Notes under the pieces: generated by a model
What the model saw: only the letters and a program-made list of their open reading frames with translations
What the model was told of the DNA's origin: nothing
Database searches by the model: none
Made by a program: the position numbers and the translations under genes
From: Apostichopus japonicus
Lineage: Eukaryota > Echinodermata > Holothuroidea > Aspidochirotida > Stichopodidae
Direction: 5' to 3'
DNA length: 64,000 nt
NCBI RefSeq assembly: GCF_037975245.1
Contig: NC_092565.1
Coordinates: forward strand, 16,721,999 to 16,785,998
Shown here: positions 13,240-26,000 of the stretch, in pieces
How the letters are laid out: the number at the start of each line of letters is the position of its first letter
Numbering within the stretch: position 1 is the stretch's first letter

Positions 13240-13696
13240 CTACTTCTTTGTTGGAGGAGGTGGAGCAGCACGAACTGGTTTGGCGCTCTCATCCTTTGGT
13301 GGGGTTGAATTATTCCAGTTGCTATTATGCAATCCAGTTGAGCTGATGGGTCGTTTCGGTATGGTTGGTTTAGGCCCTGCTGGCTTAAGGGCTGCCCTCT
13401 GTGTGGTCACAGGGGATGGTCTCGAAGGTGGTGTGGGCTTTGGTGGTGGTCTGTTAACAGGTTTCAATGGCTGACTGTTCCAAGGTTGAACTATGGACAC
13501 TGACGGTTGTATATCACTGTTATCTGGTTTGTTATAATTGGCTGCGGGACGACTCGGCACCTGTCTGGTGGGAGGATTAGTTTCGTCGGGCCATCCATGC
13601 TGCTGATGACCATTAGAGACACCGCTACCACCAAACGTCTTCTTGGGTTGTGATGCTCCTGTAGCAGTAGGTCGTGGTGGTGGGGGTTTTCTTGGT
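13240..13696 (-). CDS. ADAM9: ADAM9-like exon 20: proline-rich cytoplasmic tail and stop
   Basis: Terminal exon, residues 737-888. The acceptor (cataacag) joins in phase 2 with exon 19. The sequence is rich in Pro and basic residues, with SH3-ligand-like motifs: RKPPPPRP at the start, [14 protein letters not shown] in the middle, KPTIPKRP, and AAPPPPTKK at the end, then TAG. Tails of ADAM9, 12, 15 and 19 bind SH3 proteins such as endophilin, SNX9 and Src kinases; the same is inferred here. At about 152 residues it is longer than the last tail exon expected from human ADAM9. An in-frame Gly-rich reading on the opposite strand is only its shadow. Confidence 0.88.
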
Positions 13697-16600
13697 CTGT
13701 TATGGGGGAAAAACAAATGAAATATGTTATAATTAATTCATGTTAATACATAAGATGCATTATGCTTTTCAAATCATTAATATTCACAGCCATAACAGGG
13801 CTGGATAGCCCGGTCGGCTGGCACAGGATTATCAATCACACTGCAGTCATTACAATTACTTTCTTCTTTCAAGGTTGTTTGCAAATTTCCCGGTCAGAAT
13901 TTTGAGGATTTTTTTATGATAAAATCAACCATTGAAAAGTTTTCAAAGAATTCATGAAAAATAATCAATCATAAATTCTATAAATGTGTTTTAAATCCTG
14001 ACTTCTGAAAGTAAAAATTCCTGCACAATCTTACTGACATTCTGAATAAATAAAATGCAGCTCTACTTGTAATGACTTTCATGAGGTCACAAATTCAATT
14101 CCTAATGTTACCAACAAATTTTGCACTCTTTCGATACTGTCCGAATATAAAATGTTTTTTCTCATTGTGTAAATTAGTGACATACAAACCAACACAGTAA
14201 AAAGTTATTTGGATCAGGGGAAGCACAATGTATAGGGTAACATTGTGGAAAAGGATAAATGTCACCCAAAAAAAGGTCATATCTCATGTAAACAATCAGA
14301 CATGACTTCTTGCAAAATGCAAACTACATTTAAATCCAAACAACACCTTATCGTCATGATAGTTTTCAACAAACATGGAGGCTTTACCTTTCATCATACA
14401 GACCGAGGACTAATCACTCTCTGTAGTTATACATAGTATTTAAAACTGAGACTTTTCGTCCTTTAACAATTACTCAAATTCTAAATCAATACTAAATCAT
14501 ATTTTTACTCTTACAATCTAGAAATGGATGGTGCATCATGCTACAAAGGTATAAAGAAGGTATAAAAAATGCTACAGAGATATAAAGAATGCTGCAAAAG
14601 GTAAAAGGTATAAAACGATTGCTGGATGCCTCCCACATTGGTTCCATTTTTAAATCATCATGGATTGAATTTGATTGGAAGATTGACTGATAGTAAGAAT
14701 TTCAACCCGGTTTTGAAGGTTATTTCATATAACACTGTATTTAAATAAAAAAGGAAATTTGTTTTATAACTTTTGTCAAATATAGTCCATTTTTGTCAAG
14801 TTGGTTCTGTAGCATGACTATCTATTCAAATGAAACACCAATAACATCAAATTGTCATTTACATATAAACAAGACCATGCTTTTCAAACCTATTTAATGA
14901 CAGATCGAACCAAAATAACTAAAAAGCCAAGACCTAGACATAAAAGCTTGTATCAAAGGAAAAAATAGAATAAAAACAAAGTATATAAGATGGGTAAAGG
15001 GTGGCACAATGGAATAGGGTTAGGGGTAGATTTTCTTGGGCTTTTACTTACTCTGAGTACTCAAGGCCTTATTTCTCATATTTATCTTCTATTCATGCCA
15101 ATGAGAGGTACTGCTAAAACCGGACATATACGGTCATACTTGTAAGTAAATGCTAGTGTCCATCACACAGAGTTTCAGTTAGAGCACAAAATATTAGAGG
15201 GCAACCTACACAATGTCTGCCCTGATGTCATATTTAGCATCCTTTAAGAATTCCCAAGCAGAGAATTTTAGGGGATGTTCCCTCTACTAGTTTTGAGATG
15301 GGTCTCCCAAAGTTTGGAGACATAAAAACAACTATTGAATGTCCTTTGTAGAAGGCAAATGGGTGAAAAGAAGGGGGGGGGGGCAAAGACAGCCAGAAGG
15401 GGAACAAAGTGAAATCTGGAGTCGAGGGGGTTGTTAATAAAAAAAATGCATATTGCACACTGCAAACAATAACATTCTTTGACATGCTTGACATAATAAA
15501 CAGGCTCGAACAAAATCAGATATATTGTTTCAAATTACCAAGACTGGTTAGTTTCACATATCATCTTTTCTAATATCAGAAATTTCATGCACTGACTCAA
15601 ATCTATCTATTAAAGCAATCCACTTTGCCCAATGGCTGTTGTGAAATACAGCAATAACTAAATACTTCATTTAATACTACAGTTTGTCAAGAGCACTACA
15701 TATTATAGAGTGTCATATTAATGGGCACAACTATATGATATAATAGTATGTTAAAAAAGCACTAACTATGTTAATGTCAAATATATACTATAAACAAACA
15801 TCTATGTCATAGATAGTAACATTTAATGAATTGTGCGAGACATAAGGTCAAATACACTGACGATTTCTTCAAAGTTATGTCACATGCTTTGCATGTATTA
15901 TTTAGAACAAATCGAAATTGGAAGATGCTAGGTCATGCACAAAGAGTATCAGAGGGTGCCACGTCAAAAGCTCTGTGTATCTACATAGGATGTTATTTGT
16001 AATGCATTGGTTTTGTAAGACGAATAAGGACGGTTTGTTAAAGGAAAACAGAGATATGTAATACATCACAGTTATTGAACGGTGAATGGCAGTCTTAAGT
16101 ACTTATATAATGGAATGAACTAATTAATACATGATGTTCCATTCAAGGAGGCCTCTTCAAGTTCGCCTGTTCCTCTTTGTAATGCAAGTCAACAAATCAC
16201 AACATATCTTTGTTGATGTTGCTTCTTACACCAGAGAGCTTCACTACAAAAATAGGATAATATCTACATCGATGAAGTATATCATACTGCAACACAGTCA
16301 TATTATCTACATCAAAAAAGACTATCCAAACACACAGCCATATTTAAGCTATCCACCCAGATCTTACCATTCATTAACCGCTTCCTTTATTATGAACAGC
16401 GATTGTATCACTTAGATATTCAAATAAATCCATGGTCATTTCCCATCTCTTGCCCTCCTTCCTTCCTACCCTCCCTTCCCCCTTCCTTCCCTCCCCCTCC
16501 CCTCCCCCATCCACACTGACCATTAACTATATACACAGTCATAGCAGGAGCTGTTTCACACCATTTCACCATACCACAAAGCAGAGATATGTTGTTATTA

Positions 16601-19600
16601 TTTGTCTTTTGTATTAGAGCAACCTTTTCCTGTAAACAGTTAATGTTAGTCTGCCATCTCGGTCAAAGTAATCTTAACACACCTCTTCCACCAGTTAATT
16701 AATTCCTCATTGTGTAGCAGAATGCATGACACAACGTTGCCATCAAAATACTGTCAAAGTTAGAAGCTTTAATATGAAGATTGAGACCCACCACAGTGTT
16801 AGTGACTTGGCACTATGGTAGATAAGCTAAAGGGGCTCATTAAGCTTTATTGGTGGTTTAAACTCATTTATCGATGCAAAACTATTCAGAAAGTAAAACT
16901 AGAGTTGATTGATAAACTCGTAATCAAATATCCCAAATCTACCATCATCGACTCCAAGTGGAGGCTTTCTGGTAAGTTACATCATTACTTGGGTGATCAT
17001 TCATGTTTAAACATCAGGTGTTTTGATGCAAGTGATACATCTTTCAACTACAGGTGGGTCAACTACATGGGGCTCAGAGGTGAATTGTTATTAAAGAGAA
17101 AGTGCAGAATCTCACACCATATTAGTAGTTTCTATGCACTACTGGTGGCATCTACAAATTCAATTGGACATACAAGTACAAAGTATTGTGCAACACACTT
17201 ACACATCACTAACCAACTCTTTGAATCGTCAGTTATTTATCCCCACTCATTATCACCACTAACCCCCCCCCTCCTGCCCCAGCTCCCCCTCCCCCCACAA
17301 AATCCATGTGGATAACATCAATTTGATCAGTTTTAAAGGCAGCCACTTTGTAATATTTGTTGTTGAAATGTTTCAAACATTTTTAATTTGATCTTTGTTC
17401 TTGGGTTATAAGAAACAAACAATTGCCTTTACATAAGAAGCAAGCAAAGGGGTATGGGAAATGTCTGGAGCTGGTTAAGTGTGCACATATCATACTTTGT
17501 ATGTATCTACAGATCAGCATAAAACAGCATGAGAGGAAAATCAGAGAAAAGAATCACCAACCTTTCCAGTAATTTTGGGCTATGAAATGAAAAAATATGA
17601 TACTTACAAAAAGTGATTGTTGAAAGTTAAAAAAAAAAAAAAATACCAAGAAACAAAACAAAAAGTGAATACAGACAATAGTAATTGTGGCTCAGAAGTC
17701 AAAGATACACCGGAGAGGAAAAAAATGTGAAAAACTCATGACTGTTTAGGAAATGAGATACAAGGATAACATGAGAAGAAGGGTTGAGGTATGGATATAA
17801 TGTCAGCTTGCTTGCACGTTAATCTTTGATTATGCTTTATATATGCACATGCATTAAATATAAATGCTACATTCCTTAATTCATAAAAATGAATTATTTT
17901 CAATAATATATTTTATTTTCTCCCATCATATTTGTTACAGAAATTTTCAGATTTTTCTGAAGAAATCTGGTTCTGGCCCATAGAAGAGAAACTCTCATGT
18001 CACCCGACATGGGCTACTCGAACCATTCTGAGTTGCTTGAGGTGTAGACAAGGCTTCAAAATATATCTTAATAAGTTAAGAATATTTTGGAAGTTTGAAC
18101 GGTCAAAGCTAAATCAAAAGACAGCACGAGCAAGAAGCGTTCACTTTATATCAGAGGGATATTAAACAAGATGATTGAGGATGCCACAACACCAGATGCA
18201 TGGTGGGATACTTGCCGATAAATATATCCTGAGGAAGCAGGCTTGGTGACTTGGGCATATCTGCCCTTTGCAGCCCTGTCAGGCTTCCTTTACGAAGAGC
18301 AACACAAAAACAAGACATCGTTGAAGAGAGGGGCCAACCAACATTTAGCAGTTCTACAAGGCTACAAACTCATTTACCACAACAACATTTTTAATACTCT
18401 ATAGATTCCTCTCTTTTTGTTTGCACCATTTTGTTCAAATTCCATCTTTTAGTTCAATTCTCTGATGCATAGGGTAACAGATGGGGGTAGGGGAGTGACA
18501 TACCTAAAAAAAAAGGCAGGGTTTTTTTTTTGGTCCTTTTCTCTGCCTTTGTTGAGCCATTCCTAATCTTATGATTGGAGAAGTCACAGGCAAATTTCAA
18601 AGTAGAAGAGAGTAACAAAGTTAACTGGATGTGTAAGTGACAAACACACTAGTATACTTCACATCTTTAGTCTTACATTTGTATTGTTTGCTCAAAAGAA
18701 GGGATGAAGTAGGTAATGGATCAAAGAATATTTGACCACAATCTGCTGATTGCATTACTAGTTGTTGAGTGTGACAGTGTTTCCAACCCACCACATCACA
18801 AGTCATGATGAAATATGACACCAATTTATTGTCAAAGTAACCAAATATAAATCATTGCTAGACTGCTGTGCTTGATAAGGTAAACACAAAATGCTGATAC
18901 CTATAACAGGACAAAAAAATTATCCTTCAAAGGAAGGTAAATTGACAGGATGAATGGAAATGTTATAAACTGTACAAAATTAGTACTATTAAGATGTAAC
19001 TAACATATGGTTTAGGTCTCTAAGTCAAGAAAGGGATTTAGTGCTGACAGGGATGAACAAAGAAGGAAAATACAAATGTACCAAAACAGACTGAAAAAGC
19101 CGTTGGTAGTATAAATACATTAGAATATGGTAGAAATGACATAATTAAGAGAATGTCTAATTACAACTCGAACATTCCCTGTGAGAGTAAATTGTTAAGG
19201 CCTACAGACTAGGTTTGTGGTTCATTCAAATGGTATTTCAAATGATATTGATATATATTTCTTGAAGAATCAAACTTTCTCATGTGAAACCAGTGTAACA
19301 AACAGTCAATATTAATTTGTGCTTGTGTATCTTCATTATAGAAGATGATAAATTTTCAAGCATCAATTCACAATGTTGTATAGTATCAACATACATTTCA
19401 CCGACATACCTGAACTGACTTCTGGCTTTCATTGCTTTCTCTATGATGTAATCTCTTTTCCAGATGGCGATGATGACGCCTATCACAAACAACGGGATGA
19501 GAATGACTAACAGAAAAATCATCACTAAACCGTTAGACCTTGGCTTCCCATTACCTGTAGCGGAGTCAGAGCAGGAGAGAAACAAAGGGGGAAAAGGGTA

Positions 19601-19668
19601 AGAGAATAGTCTAAAGAAAATATGTTACAATAAATGATACATACTTTTGTACCCTTTCCTACTCAGTA

Positions 19669-19699
<31 letters not shown>

Positions 19700-20048
19700 G
19701 TCTGTTCAAAGTATCTCTTTAGAGATCCGGCTTTAGGAATAACAAATGATTTTCGGGTTAGCATCATGTTTGATCTCTAGAATAAGGCAAAACATTAACT
19801 AGTATTGTTTGATACAGGTGACAACCGCCTACAGTGGAATTACGACCTTCCTTACCGGTTTAGAACCTCTGGACATACAATCAGTGTCCATGGCCTAGTT
19901 GGTAGAACCTCTGGACATACAATCAGCATCCATGGCCTAGTTGCTTAGGGTGTCCGCGTACAAGCAGGAGGCCCGGGTTCGAATCCCAGTGGAGGCTGGG
20001 AGTTTTATCACTGTTCTGGATTTTCCAACTCATTACGATTTTCATCTA

Positions 20049-20084
<36 letters not shown>

Positions 20085-23000
20085 TACATGTATACTCTTA
20101 TACTTAACTAACTACTGTCATCAATATTATTACTTAATTAATTGTGACATGATGACCAAAACCGGCCTCATCCAGATCTCAATGTTTCTTTCGAAAGTAT
20201 TTTATATCTGACAAACAAACTAACTTTGCATTTGACACTTAAATCTTTGCAGGCTGGAAGGAAGCTATAATGTTATATGCACAACTCTCTGTCCATTATC
20301 TACAGGGAGATACTTACCAGAGCCATCTTTGTTGGCTGGCCCACTGTCTATGCTGCCACCCGAGCCTGGATATTCACAGAAAGGTGGATTCCATGCATCA
20401 TTGCAATGGCAGTTGTTATTGGAGTTACAGATCTAAATAATAATAATCATAATAAATTATTCTTATATAGTGCTTTACATCAAAAGAATGATCTCAAAGC
20501 ACTTCACAGAATTGCATAAAATAATACAACTTAAAAATATTACAGCTTGAAAATATTAGTCTAATTTTTTTTTTTCATCCTAAGAATTACAGAAATAAAT
20601 AATTTAACAATAAATATTAAAAACAATAAAATTCAGAAATTAAAGACGAAAGCAATAAAATATGACAGCATACAATAAAACTAAAATACTAAACTATTAC
20701 ACACGAAAATTAGTAACAATAAGACTATCAAAACATAAATAGAAAATAAATTTTAATATAAAACAATCAAAAGATGGCAAGATGGTAACACAAACAATAT
20801 GACTGGAGGTTTAAACAGAATAATACTTTCGAAAAAGTTTAGTTTTAAGGAGTGCCTTAAAAACATTTAATGATGGAGCTGCCCTGATGTCCTTGGGTGC
20901 CATAAATGATGTATTGAAATTTAAAATGTTTGGAATAACCTGTCAAACAAATCAACTTTGATGATCAGGTTAACTTATGAATATCTAAAGATGATATTTC
21001 TCCCATTTCTCCCAAAACTTTAACATGCTTTGTTTATTTACAAGTGTTATCAAAACTTGTAAACATTTCTGGGAATGATGATTTGAGTCAGTGTAAAATG
21101 AGATGTCCAGTCTTATCAACCGCCACCCAGAAAGAAAGATAAAGTTACACTCACCCCCTCGTCATGACAGTTATATTTGCACGGGACAATATTAGCCATG
21201 GTGAAGTTTACACAAGCATAATTATAACAAATCTGTAAAGAAGAAGGGAAAAATTATGAAACTAAGTTATCACTTAAATTCTTTATGCTGGATTTGTGCT
21301 TGGAGATTTGATATATCGTTAAATATCTCAGTGTGGCTTTCTACTTTTAGAGTGACAGTAAAATACATTTTTTTAGTATTATTTTTTGGCTTGGGAGGGG
21401 GGGGGGATGCAATCCTACTGACTTTTAATGTAAGGACAATACTATAGTTGTACACATAATTCTTTCTTAACAATGGCTAACGTTTAGCACTGTGATTTAT
21501 AATATTTAAACCATGCAGAGGTACTCCTTGTCTCGTTTGTAAATCTGCACCTTTTCCATACCATCCAGTAACACTTTACGGTAATTGTATTCTCCCTCAT
21601 GGTGTGGATTTGAAAATTCCTATCACTTACCATACCTTCATCACATAATGAACCAGTGACAACATAACCAGGATCTGGGACATCGTTTCCTTGATCTACA
21701 GACGCAGCTTTGCATTCGTGTCCCTGTAGCACAGCTCTCTGAGCTGAGGCTAGACTACCAAGGATAGGAAAGTTTGCCCCACCCTCACAGTAGAGCTTGC
21801 CACAGTATTTGTTTCTGAAAAGAGGAACAAGATGTTTAAAGATTGATACCAGAAGCAAATGAATTCTGTTAGTAACATCCAGACTTAGAAACATGAGGAA
21901 TCTTCGTACCATACCGCACCGTACTTAGTTGCATATCATTGCTACCATATTTATTCCAACAGCTAGTTCCATATTCAAAACCAATGGATGAAACATATTT
22001 CTCTCAAGCAAAAAGGGGCAGGTAGGTAAGTCGACAGCCTCTCCCAAATGACCAAAACTGGCCTAAATGAGATTACTGTCACCTATCTCTCTGTCTTGTT
22101 TTGCTTTAATGTATATTTATTTAGCTTGTACATACCCCTGATCAAGACACTCCCAATCTCTACATTACCCTGTGTCTCAATCAGTTTGTCAATGAATAGG
22201 ATCATATCTAATTTTAACAAATAAATAACAAGAGTTAAAACAAGCAGGCATTCCTAGATTTGAGATTGAATGAGAAAACGATGCTTTAAAATTCAGTAAC
22301 TTTTGACTTCTTTGATTGTCTATTATCTTTCAATTTATAAGCCAGAGCTACTATTATGGACCAAGCAAAGAAGAAACCTTACTTTTTTGAACACTTGACT
22401 AGTTCATTATTTGGGCCTGTTCCGCAGTTTCCAAATCCATTCCCTTGTTCATTGTATTTCCAACAGATATCATGGCTCTTCTTCGCATCTGGAAAAGAAA
22501 AAAATTAAGGATCATAACACAAACATAAGTACAAATCAATTCAATCTATGTTTGCAAAACGCAACATTACAACAACCAAGTCACAGCCGGACACCATCAT
22601 ATCAACTATGAGGTTCATCCAAGCTTTACTTTCAGAGTTACTATGTTTATAAATATTTGACCTACATTGAACGTTGACCTCTTCAAAAACATTACAGTTG
22701 ATGTACTCACTAAGGTGGATGGATAAACAATCTGAGTTTGAGGTTCATTGCAGCTGTACTTTTGGAGTTTCATGTTTACGAGGATTTCAGACATTTACTG
22801 ATCCCAAATTACCTTTGACCTTCTAGAGCAATTTAACCAGCCAAGAACTTACTGAGGGGCACCTACATACCAAATATATGATTCATCTAAGCTGGAACTA
22901 TTGAGTCAGCTTGTGTGCAAGGTTTTCACTGACTTCATATGACCTTTGACCACTAATAAAACAGCTGATGCACAGTGCTCATTAAGAAGGACAAATCAAC

Positions 23001-26000
23001 CAACTATGACACTTACCTATGCTACAGATGTTCATTAAGCTTGTTTATGAAGTATTCTTGTTTTGGCCACTGGTGACCTCAAACGAACTTTGACCTCACT
23101 CAATAACAATAGCAGCCAAGAACTTACTCAGAGGAATTTACATGCTAAGCTTGAACTCCATACAAGCTACCCAAGTTGGCGCCGCTAGGCAAGCACACAT
23201 CATGCCATACGCAATCAACATTGCAAAGATTCCTTTTGCCTTTGCCAAGGAATCAAAAAAAAGTGGAAAAAGCAACATTGCCCCCCATTCTGCCTGCACA
23301 AAATTACCTAATAATAACACCTTAATAAGAGCTGTCTCTAGGCACCGTAGAAAACAATAATTAGAAGAGAAAACCCAAAAATGATTAACATTAACTTTGT
23401 TTTCCTTGTTTCATTGTAAAAACAACTGATTGAAACGGGACAAAGAGCTAATGCTTACCATCACCCCATATTCTTTTACACTGGTCATCATACGAGACAC
23501 ATCTACCATTATAACAGGATGCGACATCTGTATGGTGTTGAGTACACCCCACACCATTCTGACGATAAACATTTGGTGGACACTGCCAAGGAAAATACGA
23601 ACAGCAAAGAATATCCATTAAAACTTGGTTTCATGATAGCATACTTCCATTTTTGCCAAAGAGAAAAAAGATAGATATTTATTTCAAGCATAACACAGAC
23701 TAATGTAAATACGTATCTTAAGAAGTCAATTCGAAAAACATCTTTGGCAAGTCTTCTCCTTTAAAGGCCAAATATCTAATATCAAAGATATTTACTTGAT
23801 TGTATAAGAAAATCAGCAACAGAAAATTGAGTTGAGTGAAACTGTTTCAATGTCATGTTTCCCATTCCATCTCTACGCAGGTAAACCATGCATCCTACTA
23901 CGTTGATGGGTTTTTTCTATTTTAGTTTTTTTTCTTAGCTAGCTGCGAACACTTCAAGCATACTTCAAAATAAACCTTCACGATTATCTTGTGCAATGCC
24001 ACAGATATGTCAAAGTGCCCCTTTTAATACTACATCTCAATTATGGTTCAATTCCATCATGAATTAGATATATTCAGGGATATCAACCTCTGGAGCCAAT
24101 GAGAAGAGAGCAATGTCTAGTTTGTAGAGCATAGGCAACAATTTCCCATACATTTTCCGTGGTAGGCAAAGTTTCAAAAATAATAATAACTTTTAACTTC
24201 ACACATTGAGATATTAAAACCGGCCCCTCTCCCTCCACCATACAGAAAATGAAATTTTTTTGGAAAAGAGACAAAAATGATCATCTAATTCAAGGAAAGA
24301 GTGTTGACCTAACCTCTTCATGAATTCCAGTACAATACTCCGGTAGATCACACTCATTGACCATACCACGACAGAGATTCCCAGCATCTTTCAGCTGACA
24401 GTCTTGGCAACATTCGCCGATGGCGCAAGTAGCGTTTACGTGGAGTGTGCATGTTTCTGCATAACAGCAGGGATTGTCACAATCCTGTCAGGAGAGGGAA
24501 ACAACAAAAGACAGTGGTGATGCAAAGGAGCAACAGGGCACAGGTGAAGGAAAAAAGAAATGTAGCTAAGAGGAAAGACTACATTCATGCAAGGTTTCAG
24601 CTTGGGTGAGAAAGTTTTTGATGAAATTTGGCAGGCTCCAGAGGCCCACTTTGGCACTCTCGGGCTTTCCGACGGCATTAAAGGTGTCTGGATCTGGCCA
24701 CCAAGATCAGCATTTCTTAGCCTAAGGTGCATGCACCCATGGCAGTGGCAACAGGATGAGTGGCTATTTTAATTTCTGGTACTCATCAATGGGTCCCAGG
24801 CAAAATTCTACATCTTTCCCTTCCAAGTCACTCTTAGGAGGAATGACACTTTTTATTTGCTCCTCAGAATTGTGTTCCGTGCTGCATGAAACTTTTGATT
24901 ATGTTACTAATTAGCAAACAAGAACAACAATTGTTGACATCTCATGCAATATTGTTTATCTATTTAACATTTACATGTCTAACTTTTGAAATCTATTTTA
25001 CAAATAGGAGATACTAGTTTGTGATAACAAGTCTCCAAGTTATGCTGAAAAACAAACAGATAAGTGTGAAGTAGTAGAGAGGAGACATGCAGGTGATGAG
25101 CACCAGTTTGGCGCCCTCTCTTTACCAACCTCAGGTGACCCGCAGTCGCATTCTTCTCCCTCCTCAATGAAACCATTTTGGCAGATGGGTCCATCAAATA
25201 TTACTTTAGGGTAGTTAAACATACAAGCACCCAATCCAGACTCCAGATTGCTTGCATATTTCTCCTGAGAACATGAGGACCAGTTTGTGGGTGGATTTGA
25301 TCTGGAAGAAAGAAAAGAAAAATTACAACCAAATTATCTTCATCCTCATTACGACTAATATCCATAGGAAATCTTCTTCATTGTGAAAGATATATCTATT
25401 GCGAAGGAAGTATGTTCCTTTGTTCATGGGATACATCCTTACAATTAAACCTAACTCTGATAATACTCTGGTCCAAAATGTCTACCATAATATGAATGTT
25501 CAATATGTAAATTTGAATATGCATGCTGTTTTAATGAGTAACCACTACGACATATCTATCCTCGGTTGATTATTATGACGAATAGTTATGTAGCAGAGGG
25601 TTTGAGTTTTGAAGAAGTCTTCTGGTTGTGACACTTTCTTTTCAAACCCCTCAGTCAGCCAATGTTTTTGTGCAACATAGTCATCAGCTGAAACCAAAGG
25701 ATAATCTTCACCAAATCAGCTTAGCTATCTTCTCTGACCTGCTCATTATCTATTCCACTACTAACAGGTCACCCCCTACCAAAGGCAGATTTTCCCACTC
25801 GCACACCCACTTGGAACCGATGCGTCACTGGATGTGGGACCCCAAGGGAACTGCTAGATTGTCGTTGCCAAAGGTGCTGTTTTCCTCTTGTTCACTTTAA
25901 TCACTTTCTGTTTCAAGGCCCAGAGCAAATGCCAGTTGCATTCCTGACCCGTTAGAGATTTATGGCCTAGCCTCAGCCGCCTATCACATTACCATGAAAT

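Noticed and set aside
13280-13474. Gly-rich plus-strand frame
   Set aside because: Antisense shadow of the proline-rich tail exon.
16815-17315. 166-codon plus-strand frame
   Set aside because: No family resemblance, ends in pyrimidine-rich low complexity, and lies in intron 19. Kept only as an intron note.
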